Notes: generated by a model not told the origin, from the letters alone. A DNA stretch of 37,966 nucleotides from Mangrovibacterium sp047972415 (GCA_047972415.1 JBKEAN010000169.1:1-37966); one strand, 5' to 3'; numbered from the stretch's first letter, positions 16,314 to 25,251 are shown. A program made the numbers and translations.

Positions 16314-17945
16314 TTAGCGGATAATTTCAGAAATTACCCGTCCTTCGCAATGTGCCGGGATATCGTAGTCCAGCAAATCGAAAATGGTAGGGACCATATC
16401 CACCGCATCTACCGGTTCGCGCATCCGTCCGCTTTTTATCCCCGCTCCCATCCAAACCATCGGGATGTGGGTATTGTCGGTATAATTTATTTGGCGGAAT
16501 TTAAACTGGGGCTGCCAGCCATCTTCGAGCATAAACAGCACGTCGCCCGAGCGTTTCTGGTTGTACGATTTTGAAATAGTTGTGAGCAAACTGGTTGAAT
16601 AGTCGCCCTGCTCGAAGCCGGTGGACGGGACTGCAATTTTAATTCCTTCGAACTGGTTAATAAACGAGGCTGCCCGCGACAAAAACTCCGAAAGGTTTAG
16701 CTTTTGCTTCTCAATCAGTTTTCTGTTAAAATAGAGCTGCTGATCCATCACCAGTTCAACCCATTCGCCTTGTCCATAGGTAATATTCAGGTACGATTTC
16801 AGCAAGGCCACCATGCTCTCGGGCGACACATACCCAACCGGCATGTTGTATTTTTGCAACACATCAACCGGGTACGAAGCCGAACAACTTGAGCTGAGTA
16901 CAACCAACACATTGTTCAACCCAATATTTTTATCCACAAAATCGAGAATGGCAGCAATATCCTGATCCATACGCAGGTAAACATCCTCCATTTCCACCGA
17001 AGTTGGGCCAAAAGCCGAATTCATGTAATCCATTGACGAAAAATTCACAGTCAGCAAATCCGGAAACTCATCGCGTCCCAGCTGCTCCTGATTTATGAGG
17101 CTGATTGAAAATTCGCGCAACAAGCGGTTCCCAAACGGAGTGGTTTTCATCACCTTATAACTTCCTTCTTCCGAAACCAGTTTTCTCAAGTCGTACGGAA
17201 AGCTGTTCAACTTGTCAAAATAACCTTTTTCGAAGCTATTTACATCGTCAAAACTGGCCGAATAACTGTTCAGTGGGATCAGGGTTGACCAACCGCGCTC
17301 CAGGTACGATTCCATGTAGTGCTTGCTATTAAAATCGAAAGCCCATCCCGGAAATTGGCTCACATAATACGAGCTCGAAATCATATTCCCCGTTTGGTTG
17401 TCCAACCAGTAAGCTCCGTCGGCGGCGTGACCACCCGAAAAAATCGCGCTATAATCGTTCAAACTAACCGAGAATACGCGTGATTTTCCGTTCGAGTACA
17501 ATTTTATGCCATCGCCCAGGGTAGGGCTCAGCAGCATCCGTGCCGATCGCTGTCCCTCTTTCGAATCGCTGCCAACCGTAATGCACGTATTATCAGCAGT
17601 GGCACTCACTTCTTTTTCCTTTAGGCGGTCGAGCCAACTTTCGTTAATAATGCCGTGTTTGTCGGGGTAGCAACCGGTGAATAAGGTTGGCGTACCCGTG
17701 GTACACTTTTGCACATGCAGGTTCATGCTCGCATTGGTACAAACCGCACCCCGCTCCAGCAAACGCAAAAAACCGTTCTTATCAAACTTGTCGGCATAAC
17801 GCACCAGGTAATCGCTACGCATTTGTTCCACGTTGAATATGAGCACCAGCTTAGGTTTTCCCGTTTCGGGCGCTGCTTGTTGTGCAAACAAATTCAGGTT
17901 GAAAATAAAAAGCAGAAGAAAAAGACAGCTGTTTCGAACAATCAT
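16314..17945 (-). CDS. PafA-like alkaline phosphatase superfamily protein, probably catalytically inactive
   Basis: 543 aa from the ATG at 17945, where a clean signal peptide begins (MIVRNSCLFLLLFIFNLNLF, then AQ). A longer frame adds 29 residues without support. The fold is the type I phosphodiesterase/alkaline phosphatase one, close to the PafA group: FTGCYPDKHGI (89-99), GGHAADGAYWLD (171-182), AFGPTSVEMED (311-321) and HIPMVWMGAGI (493-503). Key residues are changed. VDQMR is VEQMR (Glu40). The phosphate-contacting KDR is NDY (163-165). The DxxGH metal motif is DYMNS (306-310). The DH metal pair before the PafA middle segment is SS (351-352). His493 remains. By family knowledge this should not bind two zinc ions normally. 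It is likely periplasmic or surface-exposed with a binding role. It stands alone, downstream of the LacI gene. Confidence 0.8.
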   Translation of the reverse strand: MIVRNSCLFLLLFIFNLNLFAQQAAPETGKPKLVLIFNVEQMRSDYLVRYADKFDKNGFLRLLERGAVCTNASMNLHVQKCTTGTPTLFTGCYPDKHGIINESWLDRLKEKEVSATADNTCITVGSDSKEGQRSARMLLSPTLGDGIKLYSNGKSRVFSVSLNDYSAIFSGGHAADGAYWLDNQTGNMISSSYYVSQFPGWAFDFNSKHYMESYLERGWSTLIPLNSYSASFDDVNSFEKGYFDKLNSFPYDLRKLVSEEGSYKVMKTTPFGNRLLREFSISLINQEQLGRDEFPDLLTVNFSSMDYMNSAFGPTSVEMEDVYLRMDQDIAAILDFVDKNIGLNNVLVVLSSSCSASYPVDVLQKYNMPVGYVSPESMVALLKSYLNITYGQGEWVELVMDQQLYFNRKLIEKQKLNLSEFLSRAASFINQFEGIKIAVPSTGFEQGDYSTSLLTTISKSYNQKRSGDVLFMLEDGWQPQFKFRQINYTDNTHIPMVWMGAGIKSGRMREPVDAVDMVPTIFDLLDYDIPAHCEGRVISEIIR

Positions 17946-18072
17946 TGTTGCTTGTTTTTGGAACGGTTCAAAAATATAAAAATTTGAAGAGCTTGCCAGA
18001 ACGCGCCCACTTTCGTCGAAAAGGCCAAACATTGTGGCACCCGGTAATTTGCTTGTTTCTAACTAAAACAAT

Positions 18073-18088
18073 GTGTGCGAGCGCACGC
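18073..18088. promoter_or_regulatory. Short GC-rich dyad between the LacI gene and the phosphatase gene
   Basis: GTGCG-AG-CGCAC is a perfect 5-bp dyad at 18075-18086, extended by one wobble and one further pair. It shares GTGTGCG with the candidate LacI operator at 19242-19259. It could be an operator half-set for the phosphatase-like gene or a weak hairpin after the LacI gene. Confidence 0.3.
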
Positions 18089-18103
18089 TTTTCAACGGTT
18101 CTG

Positions 18104-19174
18104 CTAACTCAAATCTGCGTGCAGGTACGATTTTAAATTCTCCCGTCCAATTATTTCAAGGGGGAACAAATCATTCAACGGGGGCTGCTTTTTAAACAGC
18201 AGGTAATTCACCAGGTGGCTTATCCCCTTAAATGCTTGCTTTCGCGGGTTTTGGTGAATAAGAAAATTAATCACCCCTTCGTACATATAGTGAATGTTAT
18301 CTTTCAACAAATCGTAGCCTACCAGGGCAATCTCCTTCTTCCCGGTTTTATCCAACACCTGGGCGGTGAGGTGTGTCCCTTTCGAGGTTGGCACAAAAAT
18401 GCCGTCAACCTCCTGTTTCGCCAGCACTTGTTGTAGCTCGCGAACAAAAGCTGTATCGTTAAAATCCGGGAACTCCAACGATGTAATCCGGAAACCGGAC
18501 AGGTTGTTGCTGGTAAAAAACTCCCTGAACCCGCGTTCTTTCTCCATCACGTGCATGGCATTCCCGCTCGCCTCGTACACGTGGAGCACCAGCAGGTTCC
18601 CGCCCTTACCAACCTTAACGGTAAGCATTTCGGCAGCAACCCGTCCGCTTTGGTACAAATCCTGCCCAATAAAGCTCAGCGGATCGGCCTCGGTTATATT
18701 TGTATTAAACAGCACGTACGGAATTCTCTGCTCCTTTAGTTCTTCAAAAAAATCGAGCGCTTCGTGGTACATAATCGGCGCCAGCAACAAACCATCCGGT
18801 TTCTGGTTGAGAATTTTTGCCGCCACCTGCTGAAACGATTTTTTATCGTACATATTGAAGTAGAACGACTCGATGCGCACGTTGTACTGCGCCCACTCTT
18901 CGTTCGCTTTAAAAATCCCCGAGCCCGACTGTGTCCAGTAATCGTCCATGGCCGGGTCGGGCAGCATGGCTGCTATCCTGAAAATTTTATTCGAGCCTAA
19001 TGTACTGGCAATTAAATTGGGCTTATAGCCTGTTTTTTCCAGCGCATCCATTACTTTGGAAAGCGCTTTCTCCGAAATTTTTCCGCGTTTGTGCAAAACC
19101 CGGTCAACCGTAGCAACCGAAACGCCAGCCAGCTCTGCCACATCTTTAATGCGAATACTTTTAAAATCATCCAT
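18104..19174 (-). CDS. LacI-family transcriptional regulator
   Basis: 356 aa. The N-terminal DNA-binding domain is typical: IKDVAELAGVSVATVDRVLH (recognition helix) and a hinge region ending NLIASTLGSNK. Residues of about 62-340 are a periplasmic-binding-protein-like sugar domain, with MYDKKSFQQVAAKILNQKPD and IPYVLFNTNITEADPLSFIG. The effector cannot be named. LacI regulators of this subgroup in Bacteroidota usually control sugar genes, but no sugar-catabolic gene is adjacent; only the phosphatase-like gene follows on the same strand. A palindrome overlapping its own -7 box implies autoregulation. Confidence 0.92.
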   Translation of the reverse strand: MDDFKSIRIKDVAELAGVSVATVDRVLHKRGKISEKALSKVMDALEKTGYKPNLIASTLGSNKIFRIAAMLPDPAMDDYWTQSGSGIFKANEEWAQYNVRIESFYFNMYDKKSFQQVAAKILNQKPDGLLLAPIMYHEALDFFEELKEQRIPYVLFNTNITEADPLSFIGQDLYQSGRVAAEMLTVKVGKGGNLLVLHVYEASGNAMHVMEKERGFREFFTSNNLSGFRITSLEFPDFNDTAFVRELQQVLAKQEVDGIFVPTSKGTHLTAQVLDKTGKKEIALVGYDLLKDNIHYMYEGVINFLIHQNPRKQAFKGISHLVNYLLFKKQPPLNDLFPLEIIGRENLKSYLHADLS

Positions 19175-19241
19175 ATAGCACCTTGCGTAAAAGCAGCATT
19201 AATGCCGCTTATAAATAATAGAAAATGAACTTCTTATAATT

Positions 19242-19263
19242 TTTGTTTGCGCACACAAAGATA
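19242..19263 (-). promoter_or_regulatory. LacI-gene promoter with overlapping operator-like palindrome
   Basis: TTTGTTTGC/GCACACAAA (19242-19259) is an 18-bp palindrome with 8 of 9 positions matching and a central CG step, the usual form of LacI-family operators. On the minus strand a TAnnTTTG-type box TATCTTTG occupies 19256-19263, so the palindrome begins inside the promoter and extends over the start of transcription. A bound repressor would block the LacI gene itself. Confidence 0.55.
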
Positions 19264-19398
19264 TTACAATTATTTGTTGCTTGCACGTTTTGCCGAAAAT
19301 GATGCCACGCTTTCGACCAAACAAGACAAACCCTCGGTTTTATCAGCTCAAAGGCTGTAATTTTTGGCTATCCTTGCGCCTCAAACAAAAAATAGCAG

Positions 19399-20394
19399 AT
19401 GATCCGGATAATTGCTTTTGAAACACGAGAAGATGAACTGATTCCTTTCAACCAAATGAAAGCGCTGTATGATGTTGAAATCGTTTGTACCGAAAAAACC
19501 TTAAACAAGCACACACTCCCGCTCCTGAGTGGCGCGCAGGCTGTAAGTACCCTTGGGCAGAGCAAGCTCAACCGCGAACTGCTGCTTGAATTGAAGGCCC
19601 GTGGTATTAGCTGTGTTTCAACCCGCACAATGGGCTACAACCACATTGATTTGGAAGCTGCCACCAAGCTGGGCATCCGCGTAGCCAACGCCCGGTACTC
19701 GCCCAACGGCGTGGCCGACTATACCGTGATGCTGATTTTGATGAGCCTGCGCAAGTACAAGCAAGCCATGTGGCGCGTCAACGTGAACGACTACTCGCTC
19801 CCTGGCCTGCAAGGCCGCGAAATGCACAACCTCACCATCGGCATTATTGGTACCGGTAATATTGGCGCGCAGGTAATCCGCAACCTGTCGGGTTTTGGGT
19901 GCCGCCTGGTTGCTTTTGATACCCGCACCAACCCCGCCGTTGAAACGCTTGTGGAATACATGCCCCTGGACGAATTGTATGCCCAGGCCGACGTACTGAC
20001 CTTTCATGTCCCACTGCTGGATTCGACCTTCCGTATGGTTTCGAAACAAAGTTTGAAGAAAATGAAGGACGGTGTAATTTTAGTCAACTGTTCCCGTGGC
20101 GAATTAATGAACATTAGCGATGTTATTGATGCCATCGAAAGCCGAAAAATTGGCGCATTGGCAATGGATGTGTTCGAAAACGAAACCGGCATTTACCACC
20201 TCGACCGCCGCACCGACATTATCAGCAACCGCGACATGGCTTACATTCGCCAATTCCCGAATGTGATTATGACACAGCACATTGCCTTTTATACCGATGC
20301 TGCCGTTGCCGAAATGGTGCAGTGCGGTATTAAAAGCCTGGTCGGTTTTATCCGGGCCGGGACAAGTACGCAGGAAGTGACCTGTTTAAAATAA
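19399..20394 (+). CDS. D-isomer-specific 2-hydroxyacid dehydrogenase (D-lactate dehydrogenase-like)
   Basis: 331 aa. It probably interconverts pyruvate and D-lactate with NAD(H), at the level of the LdhA/VanH group. The Rossmann motif IGIIGTGNIGAQVI is at about 149-162. The active-site arginine lies in VNCSRGELMN, the glutamate in MDVFENETG and the catalytic histidine in MTQHIAFYT. The stretch RTMGYNHIDLEAATKLGIRV, followed by ANARYSPNGVADY, is characteristic of the D-LDH/VanH branch rather than of D-3-phosphoglycerate dehydrogenase. Its ATG lies just after TATCCTTG, one base off the TAnnTTTG box. It is divergent from the LacI gene, with 224 nt between them. Substrate is inferred from the branch. 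Confidence 0.88.
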   Translation: MIRIIAFETREDELIPFNQMKALYDVEIVCTEKTLNKHTLPLLSGAQAVSTLGQSKLNRELLLELKARGISCVSTRTMGYNHIDLEAATKLGIRVANARYSPNGVADYTVMLILMSLRKYKQAMWRVNVNDYSLPGLQGREMHNLTIGIIGTGNIGAQVIRNLSGFGCRLVAFDTRTNPAVETLVEYMPLDELYAQADVLTFHVPLLDSTFRMVSKQSLKKMKDGVILVNCSRGELMNISDVIDAIESRKIGALAMDVFENETGIYHLDRRTDIISNRDMAYIRQFPNVIMTQHIAFYTDAAVAEMVQCGIKSLVGFIRAGTSTQEVTCLK

Positions 20395-20515
20395 GCCGCC
20401 AAGAACGGATCGCCTCCGTAAAAAAAAATCAGTCCTGTTAAAAACAAATTCAATGGTTTTACCGAAATTTTCGTTTCTTGTATAAACTGAAAAAAGCCTT
20501 TAAAACAGTTTATCC

Positions 20516-21124
20516 ATGATTGAATATGTCAATACCTTCTTGCTTTTGTTTGCAGTTATCGATCCGCTGGGCTCGGTACCGGTGTTTTTAACCGCTACAC
20601 AACACTTCGAAGAGAAACAAAAACGGTCTATCGCCATTCGTGCAGCAATTATTGCCGCCATCATTTTGCTCTTCTTTATTGTGGTGGGGCAATTAATTAT
20701 GGAAGGCATGGAAGTTAGCCTGGATGCCTTTCAGATTTCGGGAGGAATCATTCTGTTCTTGTTTGCGCTGACGATGATTTTTGGTGAAGGAAAGCCCGAA
20801 AACGAAAAACACCTGATTAAAGATTTCAAACATGTAACCGTGTTCCCCATTGCCATTCCGTCCATTGCATCGCCGGGGGCCATTATGGCGGTGGTACTGC
20901 TTACCGACAATCACATCTATACCATCCCGCAACAATTAGTGACCAGCCTGCTTATGATACTGGTGGTGCTCATTACCTGTTTGCTGTTGCTGGTGGCACG
21001 TTTCATCCAAAACAAAATTGGAGAGCAGGGAATTACCGTCATCAGTAAAATTATGGGGCTGATTTTGTCGGCTTATGTTGTCCAAAGTATTTTATCGGGG
21101 TTGAAAAGTTTTTTTATGATGTAA
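20516..21124 (+). CDS. MarC-family integral membrane protein
   Basis: 202 aa with six predicted membrane segments. The family hallmark near the N-terminus, FLLLFAVIDPLGSVPVF, and the TVFPIAIPSIASPGAI segment are both present. MarC/UPF0056 proteins were once linked to multiple antibiotic resistance in E. coli, a role that was withdrawn; some members are called NAAT transporters, for neutral amino acids. The substrate is not known here. It is 12 nt before the DUF1287 gene on the same strand, so they are probably co-transcribed. Confidence 0.9.
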   Translation: MIEYVNTFLLLFAVIDPLGSVPVFLTATQHFEEKQKRSIAIRAAIIAAIILLFFIVVGQLIMEGMEVSLDAFQISGGIILFLFALTMIFGEGKPENEKHLIKDFKHVTVFPIAIPSIASPGAIMAVVLLTDNHIYTIPQQLVTSLLMILVVLITCLLLLVARFIQNKIGEQGITVISKIMGLILSAYVVQSILSGLKSFFMM

Positions 21125-21136
21125 TCCAAGTAGCCA

Positions 21137-21721
21137 ATGTTCAAAACACGGTTGATACTGATTATTGCCATTCTCGGCGTTCAAACGCTTGCTGCGCAGC
21201 CCTATTTTTACAACCAGCTGGCCGATTCAGCATTAACACTAACCCGTCAAAAGGTATCGTACGATCCGGCTTATTTCAGCATTCCTTATCCAAACGGCGA
21301 CGTTCCGCCCAACAAAGGCGTATGTACCGATGTGATCATCCGCGCTTACCGGAAAATGGGAATCGACCTGCAAAAAGAAGTGCATACAGATATGCTTGCC
21401 AATTTTGGGGCGTACCCAAAACTTTGGGGATTAAAACACACCGATAAAAACATCGACCACCGGCGCGTTCCTAACCTGATGACCTTCTTTTCGCGGCATG
21501 GTGCCCAAAAAGCAATTAGCAACAATGCCGCCGATTACCAGCCCGGCGACCTGGTTTGCTGGAACCTGGGCGGGGCGGTTACGCACATCGGCATGGTGTC
21601 GAAGTTGAAATCGGCCGACGGAAAACGAAACCTCATCATTCACAACATTGGAGCCGGACAAGTGGTGGAAGATTGCTTGTTCCGTTTCAAAATAATCGGG
21701 CACTACCGGTTTCAACCCTAA
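21137..21721 (+). CDS. DUF1287 protein (NlpC/P60-like cysteine fold)
   Basis: 194 aa. A signal peptide (ILGVQTLAAQP, cleavage near residue 20) is followed by the DUF1287 signature: PNGDVPPNKGVCTDVIIRAY with the candidate catalytic cysteine, RRVPNLMTFFSRHG, then DYQPGDLVCWNLGG and the histidines in VTHIGMVS and IHNIGAG. The Cys-His layout suits a periplasmic NlpC/P60-type peptidase or amidase that could act on peptidoglycan peptides. That is inference, since the family is uncharacterised. It follows MarC closely. Confidence 0.85.
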   Translation: MFKTRLILIIAILGVQTLAAQPYFYNQLADSALTLTRQKVSYDPAYFSIPYPNGDVPPNKGVCTDVIIRAYRKMGIDLQKEVHTDMLANFGAYPKLWGLKHTDKNIDHRRVPNLMTFFSRHGAQKAISNNAADYQPGDLVCWNLGGAVTHIGMVSKLKSADGKRNLIIHNIGAGQVVEDCLFRFKIIGHYRFQP

Positions 21722-21808
21722 ATTTCGCCAACCTGTCGTTTAACTTAACCTTGCGTTGATTTTACCTTAGCTCCCCGAAACATCGCTTTCGCCACTCGCC
21801 CATTTAAT

Positions 21809-21816
21809 TATCTTTG
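21809..21816 (+). promoter_or_regulatory. Promoter -7 box for the ABC-F gene
   Basis: TATCTTTG matches TAnnTTTG exactly, with a TTTC 18 nt upstream. It is 24 nt before the ABC-F ATG. Confidence 0.6.
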
Positions 21817-21840
21817 CCGCCGGTTTTTAAAAATTGACGA

Positions 21841-23475
21841 ATGATTTCAGCAGATGGATTAACGGTAGAGTTTGGCGGGCAAACGCTTTTTAAAGAGGTG
21901 TCGTTTGTGGTGAACGAGAAAGACCGCATTGCCCTGATGGGAAAAAACGGCGCGGGAAAATCGACCCTCCTTAAACTGATGGCAGGTGTGCAAACACCCA
22001 CGCGGGGCAAAGTATCGGCGCCCAAAGATGCCGTTATCGCCTACCTTCCGCAACACCTGATGCACAGCAGCAACCGGACCTTGTTCGAAGAAGCATCGCA
22101 GGCCTTTGCCGAGGTGCTGAATATGCAAACCCGACTGGACGCGCTAAACCACGAACTGACGGTGCGCACCGATTACGAATCGGACCAGTATGCCGCTATT
22201 ATTGAAGAAGTATCGGACCTGAGCGAAAAACTGTACAGCCAGGGCGAAATAAATTTCGATGCCGAGGTTGAAAAAATCCTGCTCGGCCTGGGTTTCCTTC
22301 GCGACGACTTTGGCCGACCCAGCAACGACTTTAGCGGTGGCTGGCGTATGCGCATTGAACTGGCCAAGATTTTGCTGAAAAATCCCGATTTAATCCTGCT
22401 CGACGAGCCTACCAACCACCTCGACATTGAATCGGTACAATGGCTCGAAGAATTCCTCATCAACAACGCGAAAGCCGTCATCGTCATCTCGCACGACAAA
22501 AAATTCATCGACAACATTACCACCCGCACCATCGAAGTAACGATGGGCCGCATTTACGACTACAAAGTAAACTACAGCAAATACCTGGAACTGCGGAAGG
22601 AACGCCGCGAACAGCAACAAAAACAATACGACGAGCAACAAAAGTTTATTGCCGAAACCACCGACTTTATCGAGCGGTTTAAAGGAACCTACTCCAAAAC
22701 ACTGCAAGTGCAATCAAGGGTGAAGATGCTCGAAAAACTGGAGCTGGTCGAGGTGGACGAGGTGGACAGCTCACACCTGAAGCTACGCTTTCCGCCATCG
22801 CCACGTGCCGGAAGCTACCCCGTAATTGCCGAAAATGTAGGCAAAAGCTACGGCGGGCACAAGGTATTTGCCGATGCCTCGTTCACCATTGCACGGGGCG
22901 AAAAAGTGGCTTTCGTAGGCAAAAACGGCGAAGGAAAATCGACCCTGATTAAGGCGATTATGAAAGAACTGGCGCACGAAGGCCAAATACAACTGGGGCA
23001 CAACACCCTCATTGGTTATTTTGCCCAAAACGAAGCCTCGCTACTCGACGAGGGGCGCACCGTTTTTCAAACCATCGATGATGTGGCCAAAGGCGACATC
23101 CGCACAAAAATAAAAGACATTCTTGGCGCCTTTATGTTTGGCGGCGAGGACTGGGACAAGAAAGTGCAGGTGCTCTCGGGCGGCGAACGTACCCGCCTGG
23201 CTATGATTAAACTGCTGCTGGAACCGGTTAACCTGCTCATCCTCGATGAACCGACCAACCACCTCGATATTAGAACGAAAGACATTCTGAAACAAGCCCT
23301 GATGGAGTTCGATGGCACCCTCATCCTGGTATCGCACGACCGCGACTTTCTGGACGGAATGGTATCTAAAGTATATGAGTTTGGCAACAAACGGGTAAAA
23401 GAGCACCTCGAAGGGATTACCGAGTTCCTGGCCCGCAAAAAAATGGAGCAACTCAACGAACTGGAAAAGAAATAA
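21841..23475 (+). CDS. ABC-F family ATPase
   Basis: 544 aa with two ABC domains and no membrane segment, which places it in ABC-F (translation factors such as EttA, Uup and YdiF, and ribosome protection proteins). Domain 1: Walker A GKNGAGKST (about 35-43), signature FSGGWRMR, Walker B LILLDEPTNHLD. Domain 2: GKNGEGKST, LSGGERTR, LLILDEPTNHLD. A charged Arg/Gln/Glu/Lys-rich interdomain linker (around ELRKERREQQQKQYDEQQ) sits where ABC-F proteins reach toward the ribosomal P site. It may act on stalled ribosomes. No antibiotic-resistance role can be claimed from sequence. It has its own TAnnTTTG promoter, and array 2 begins 35 nt after the stop. Confidence 0.92.
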   Translation: MISADGLTVEFGGQTLFKEVSFVVNEKDRIALMGKNGAGKSTLLKLMAGVQTPTRGKVSAPKDAVIAYLPQHLMHSSNRTLFEEASQAFAEVLNMQTRLDALNHELTVRTDYESDQYAAIIEEVSDLSEKLYSQGEINFDAEVEKILLGLGFLRDDFGRPSNDFSGGWRMRIELAKILLKNPDLILLDEPTNHLDIESVQWLEEFLINNAKAVIVISHDKKFIDNITTRTIEVTMGRIYDYKVNYSKYLELRKERREQQQKQYDEQQKFIAETTDFIERFKGTYSKTLQVQSRVKMLEKLELVEVDEVDSSHLKLRFPPSPRAGSYPVIAENVGKSYGGHKVFADASFTIARGEKVAFVGKNGEGKSTLIKAIMKELAHEGQIQLGHNTLIGYFAQNEASLLDEGRTVFQTIDDVAKGDIRTKIKDILGAFMFGGEDWDKKVQVLSGGERTRLAMIKLLLEPVNLLILDEPTNHLDIRTKDILKQALMEFDGTLILVSHDRDFLDGMVSKVYEFGNKRVKEHLEGITEFLARKKMEQLNELEKK

Positions 23476-23509
23476 ACCCAAACAGCTTGCCGGGTATTTG
23501 GTTGTCGGG

Positions 23510-23803
23510 TAATTAACGGTGCCGTAGGTAAATTCCACCTTACTACGAACAAATTCAACGTTGCCGCAAACAAATTCTATGTTACCGAGGCCTCCTGCAA
23601 CGTTGCCACAAACAAATTCAGCGTTGCCGCAGGTAAATTCCATGTTGCCGCAAACTAATTCAATGTTGCCACGAGCAAATTCAGCGTTGCCGAGGCCTTC
23701 TGCAACGTTGCCGCAAACAAATTCAGCGTTGCCTCAGGTAAATTCAACGTTGCCGCAAACGTTGTAAACGTTGCTGTAAATAAAATCTACGTTGCTACGC
23801 CAG
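23510..23803. repeat. Tandem array, 14 units of exactly 21 nt (array 2)
   Basis: Fourteen contiguous units in strict 21-nt phase with no indels. Typical units read AATTCAGCGTTGCCGCAGGT plus one base. Two near-identical blocks (from 23573 and 23678) both run through GAGGCCT then CTGCAACGTTGCC, so larger blocks of about 105 nt seem to have duplicated. The core CGTTGC occurs once in most units. The array lies in the gap between ABC-F and the transporter gene, and translates as heptapeptide repeats in open frames on both strands without gene-like signals. The rest of the gap (23804-23909) holds nothing recognisable. Confidence 0.92.
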
Positions 23804-23909
23804 ATTTTATCTCATTTTGGTGAACAATATTCAAACAATTGGCCATCGGCTTGCTGGGCTATCTCTAGTTTCAGCTGGAACTGGCAGAAAAGCATAAAGC
23901 GCTTGAATA

Positions 23910-23953
23910 AAACACAAACGGGCTCCCGCTAAATTGGGAACCCGTTTGTGTTT
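23910..23953 (-). terminator. Strong terminator of the MFS transporter gene
   Basis: Perfect 13-bp stem AAACACAAACGGG (23910-23922) / CCCGTTTGTGTTT (23941-23953), with a further TCCC/GGGA pairing in the loop. It begins 14 nt past the transporter stop on the minus strand. Confidence 0.8.
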
Positions 23954-23967
23954 CTGTTGTATGCCTG

Positions 23968-25251
23968 TTATTCTTTTTGCTCTTTAAACTCGCCCATAGT
24001 TTTAGAGAAGATGTAAATGGCCAAGATGCCCAATCCCAGGTGGGCGGCCAGCGTAAACATCACGTACTCGGGATGGCCAGCATCGGCAAACTTGCCCATG
24101 AACCCGGTGTACCAGCCGCTAAAAAACGCGCCGATTGAAGTTGCTAGGAAATTGGTTCCCATGTACAGGCCGGCTTTTTCTTTGGGGGCAATCCAGGTAA
24201 TGTACTCCTGGATACGTGGCGACGAAATCATTTCGCCCACAGAAAACAGCAGTACGCCCAAAAACACCAGGTTGTTCGACACGGTTACCGACAGCGCCAG
24301 CACCACAAAGGCCGCGGCCGCCACAAACAAGCCAAACAGGAACGAGGGGATGGCCGGCCGCTTTTCGAAGGTACGCGAAACCAATAACTGGAACAGGATA
24401 ATCACATAGCCGGTTTGCGAAATGGCTTCAGCATTAATTTTCCACACGCCGTTGTCGTTGGTGGAGATAAAGCGGGCAATAGGCTCTCCCAGTACCGAAC
24501 GCACCGATTCGTACAGCAGGTTGGTATCCATGTAGTCGTTAATGTAAACGGCCAGCGTGTTGAAGAAGGCCCAGAAAGGCAGCCAGAAAAACACGCCCAA
24601 CAGGAGCAGGAACAGCAAAAACTTCCCGTCGGAGAGCGCCTCGCCCATATCGCGAAATTTTTGCGCCAGGGTTACCCCTTCCATCTCGCGCTTGGGCTCT
24701 TTGTAAAAGAGTAAAGTGATGACGAACATGGCCGCAATCGCAGCGGCGGCAGTGTAAAACACGTAATCCCACGACCAGCCGCGTAATTTGCCCATGACAA
24801 TGGGGCCAAACGAGGCGCCCACATTCACCATAGCGTAAAAGATGCCAAAACCCAGGGTTTTATTGCTGGAGTCGGTGGTGGCGCGAACCGTTGACGCGAT
24901 AAGCGGTTTAAAAATACCGGCAGCAAAACCAATGGTAAGCATGGAGAGGGCAATACCGGAGAAGGTCTTGGTTAGAATAAGCAACAGGATTGAGGGCAAA
25001 TACGCGACATAGGAGATGAGCAGCATTTTTTTGAAGCCGTAGCGGTCGGCAAAGGTACCCGAGAATACCGGCATGAGGTACGACAGGGCCAGAAAGATGG
25101 ACTGGATAATGCCCAGGTCGCCCTTGGAGAAGCCCAACTGGCCCAGGTAAATACCAAAACTTAGATAAATGCCGTAGTAGGCGAAGCGCTCAAGCACTTC
25201 GATGCTGTTGGCTACCCAAAACACGGGCGGAAAGCTGCTGCGTTTTTGCAT
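23968..25251 (-). CDS. MFS transporter, POT/peptide-transporter-like
   Basis: 427 aa with about 12 predicted membrane helices. VLERFAYYGIYLSFG near the N-terminus resembles the E-R-x-x-Y-Y-G motif of proton-coupled oligopeptide (POT/PTR) transporters, and GTFADRYGFKKML is the MFS A-motif. A soluble insert at about 225-265 (YINDYMDTNLLYESV and onward) lies between the halves. The charged C-terminus ends FKEQKE. It probably moves small peptides or a related solute with protons, but substrate is unknown. It stands alone, with a strong terminator behind it and array 3 in its upstream region. Confidence 0.88.
   Translation of the reverse strand: MQKRSSFPPVFWVANSIEVLERFAYYGIYLSFGIYLGQLGFSKGDLGIIQSIFLALSYLMPVFSGTFADRYGFKKMLLISYVAYLPSILLLILTKTFSGIALSMLTIGFAAGIFKPLIASTVRATTDSSNKTLGFGIFYAMVNVGASFGPIVMGKLRGWSWDYVFYTAAAAIAAMFVITLLFYKEPKREMEGVTLAQKFRDMGEALSDGKFLLFLLLLGVFFWLPFWAFFNTLAVYINDYMDTNLLYESVRSVLGEPIARFISTNDNGVWKINAEAISQTGYVIILFQLLVSRTFEKRPAIPSFLFGLFVAAAAFVVLALSVTVSNNLVFLGVLLFSVGEMISSPRIQEYITWIAPKEKAGLYMGTNFLATSIGAFFSGWYTGFMGKFADAGHPEYVMFTLAAHLGLGILAIYIFSKTMGEFKEQKE

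Noticed and set aside
17946..18032. Upstream 29-residue extension of the phosphatase-like protein
   Set aside because: A classic signal peptide begins at the internal ATG at 17945, and the upstream residues lack any family support.
23561..23767. Open frame of 68 codons across array 2 (LPQTNS-type heptapeptides)
   Set aside because: Same reasoning as array 1: openness follows from the 21-nt period, and a 200-codon frame on the other strand is equally open.
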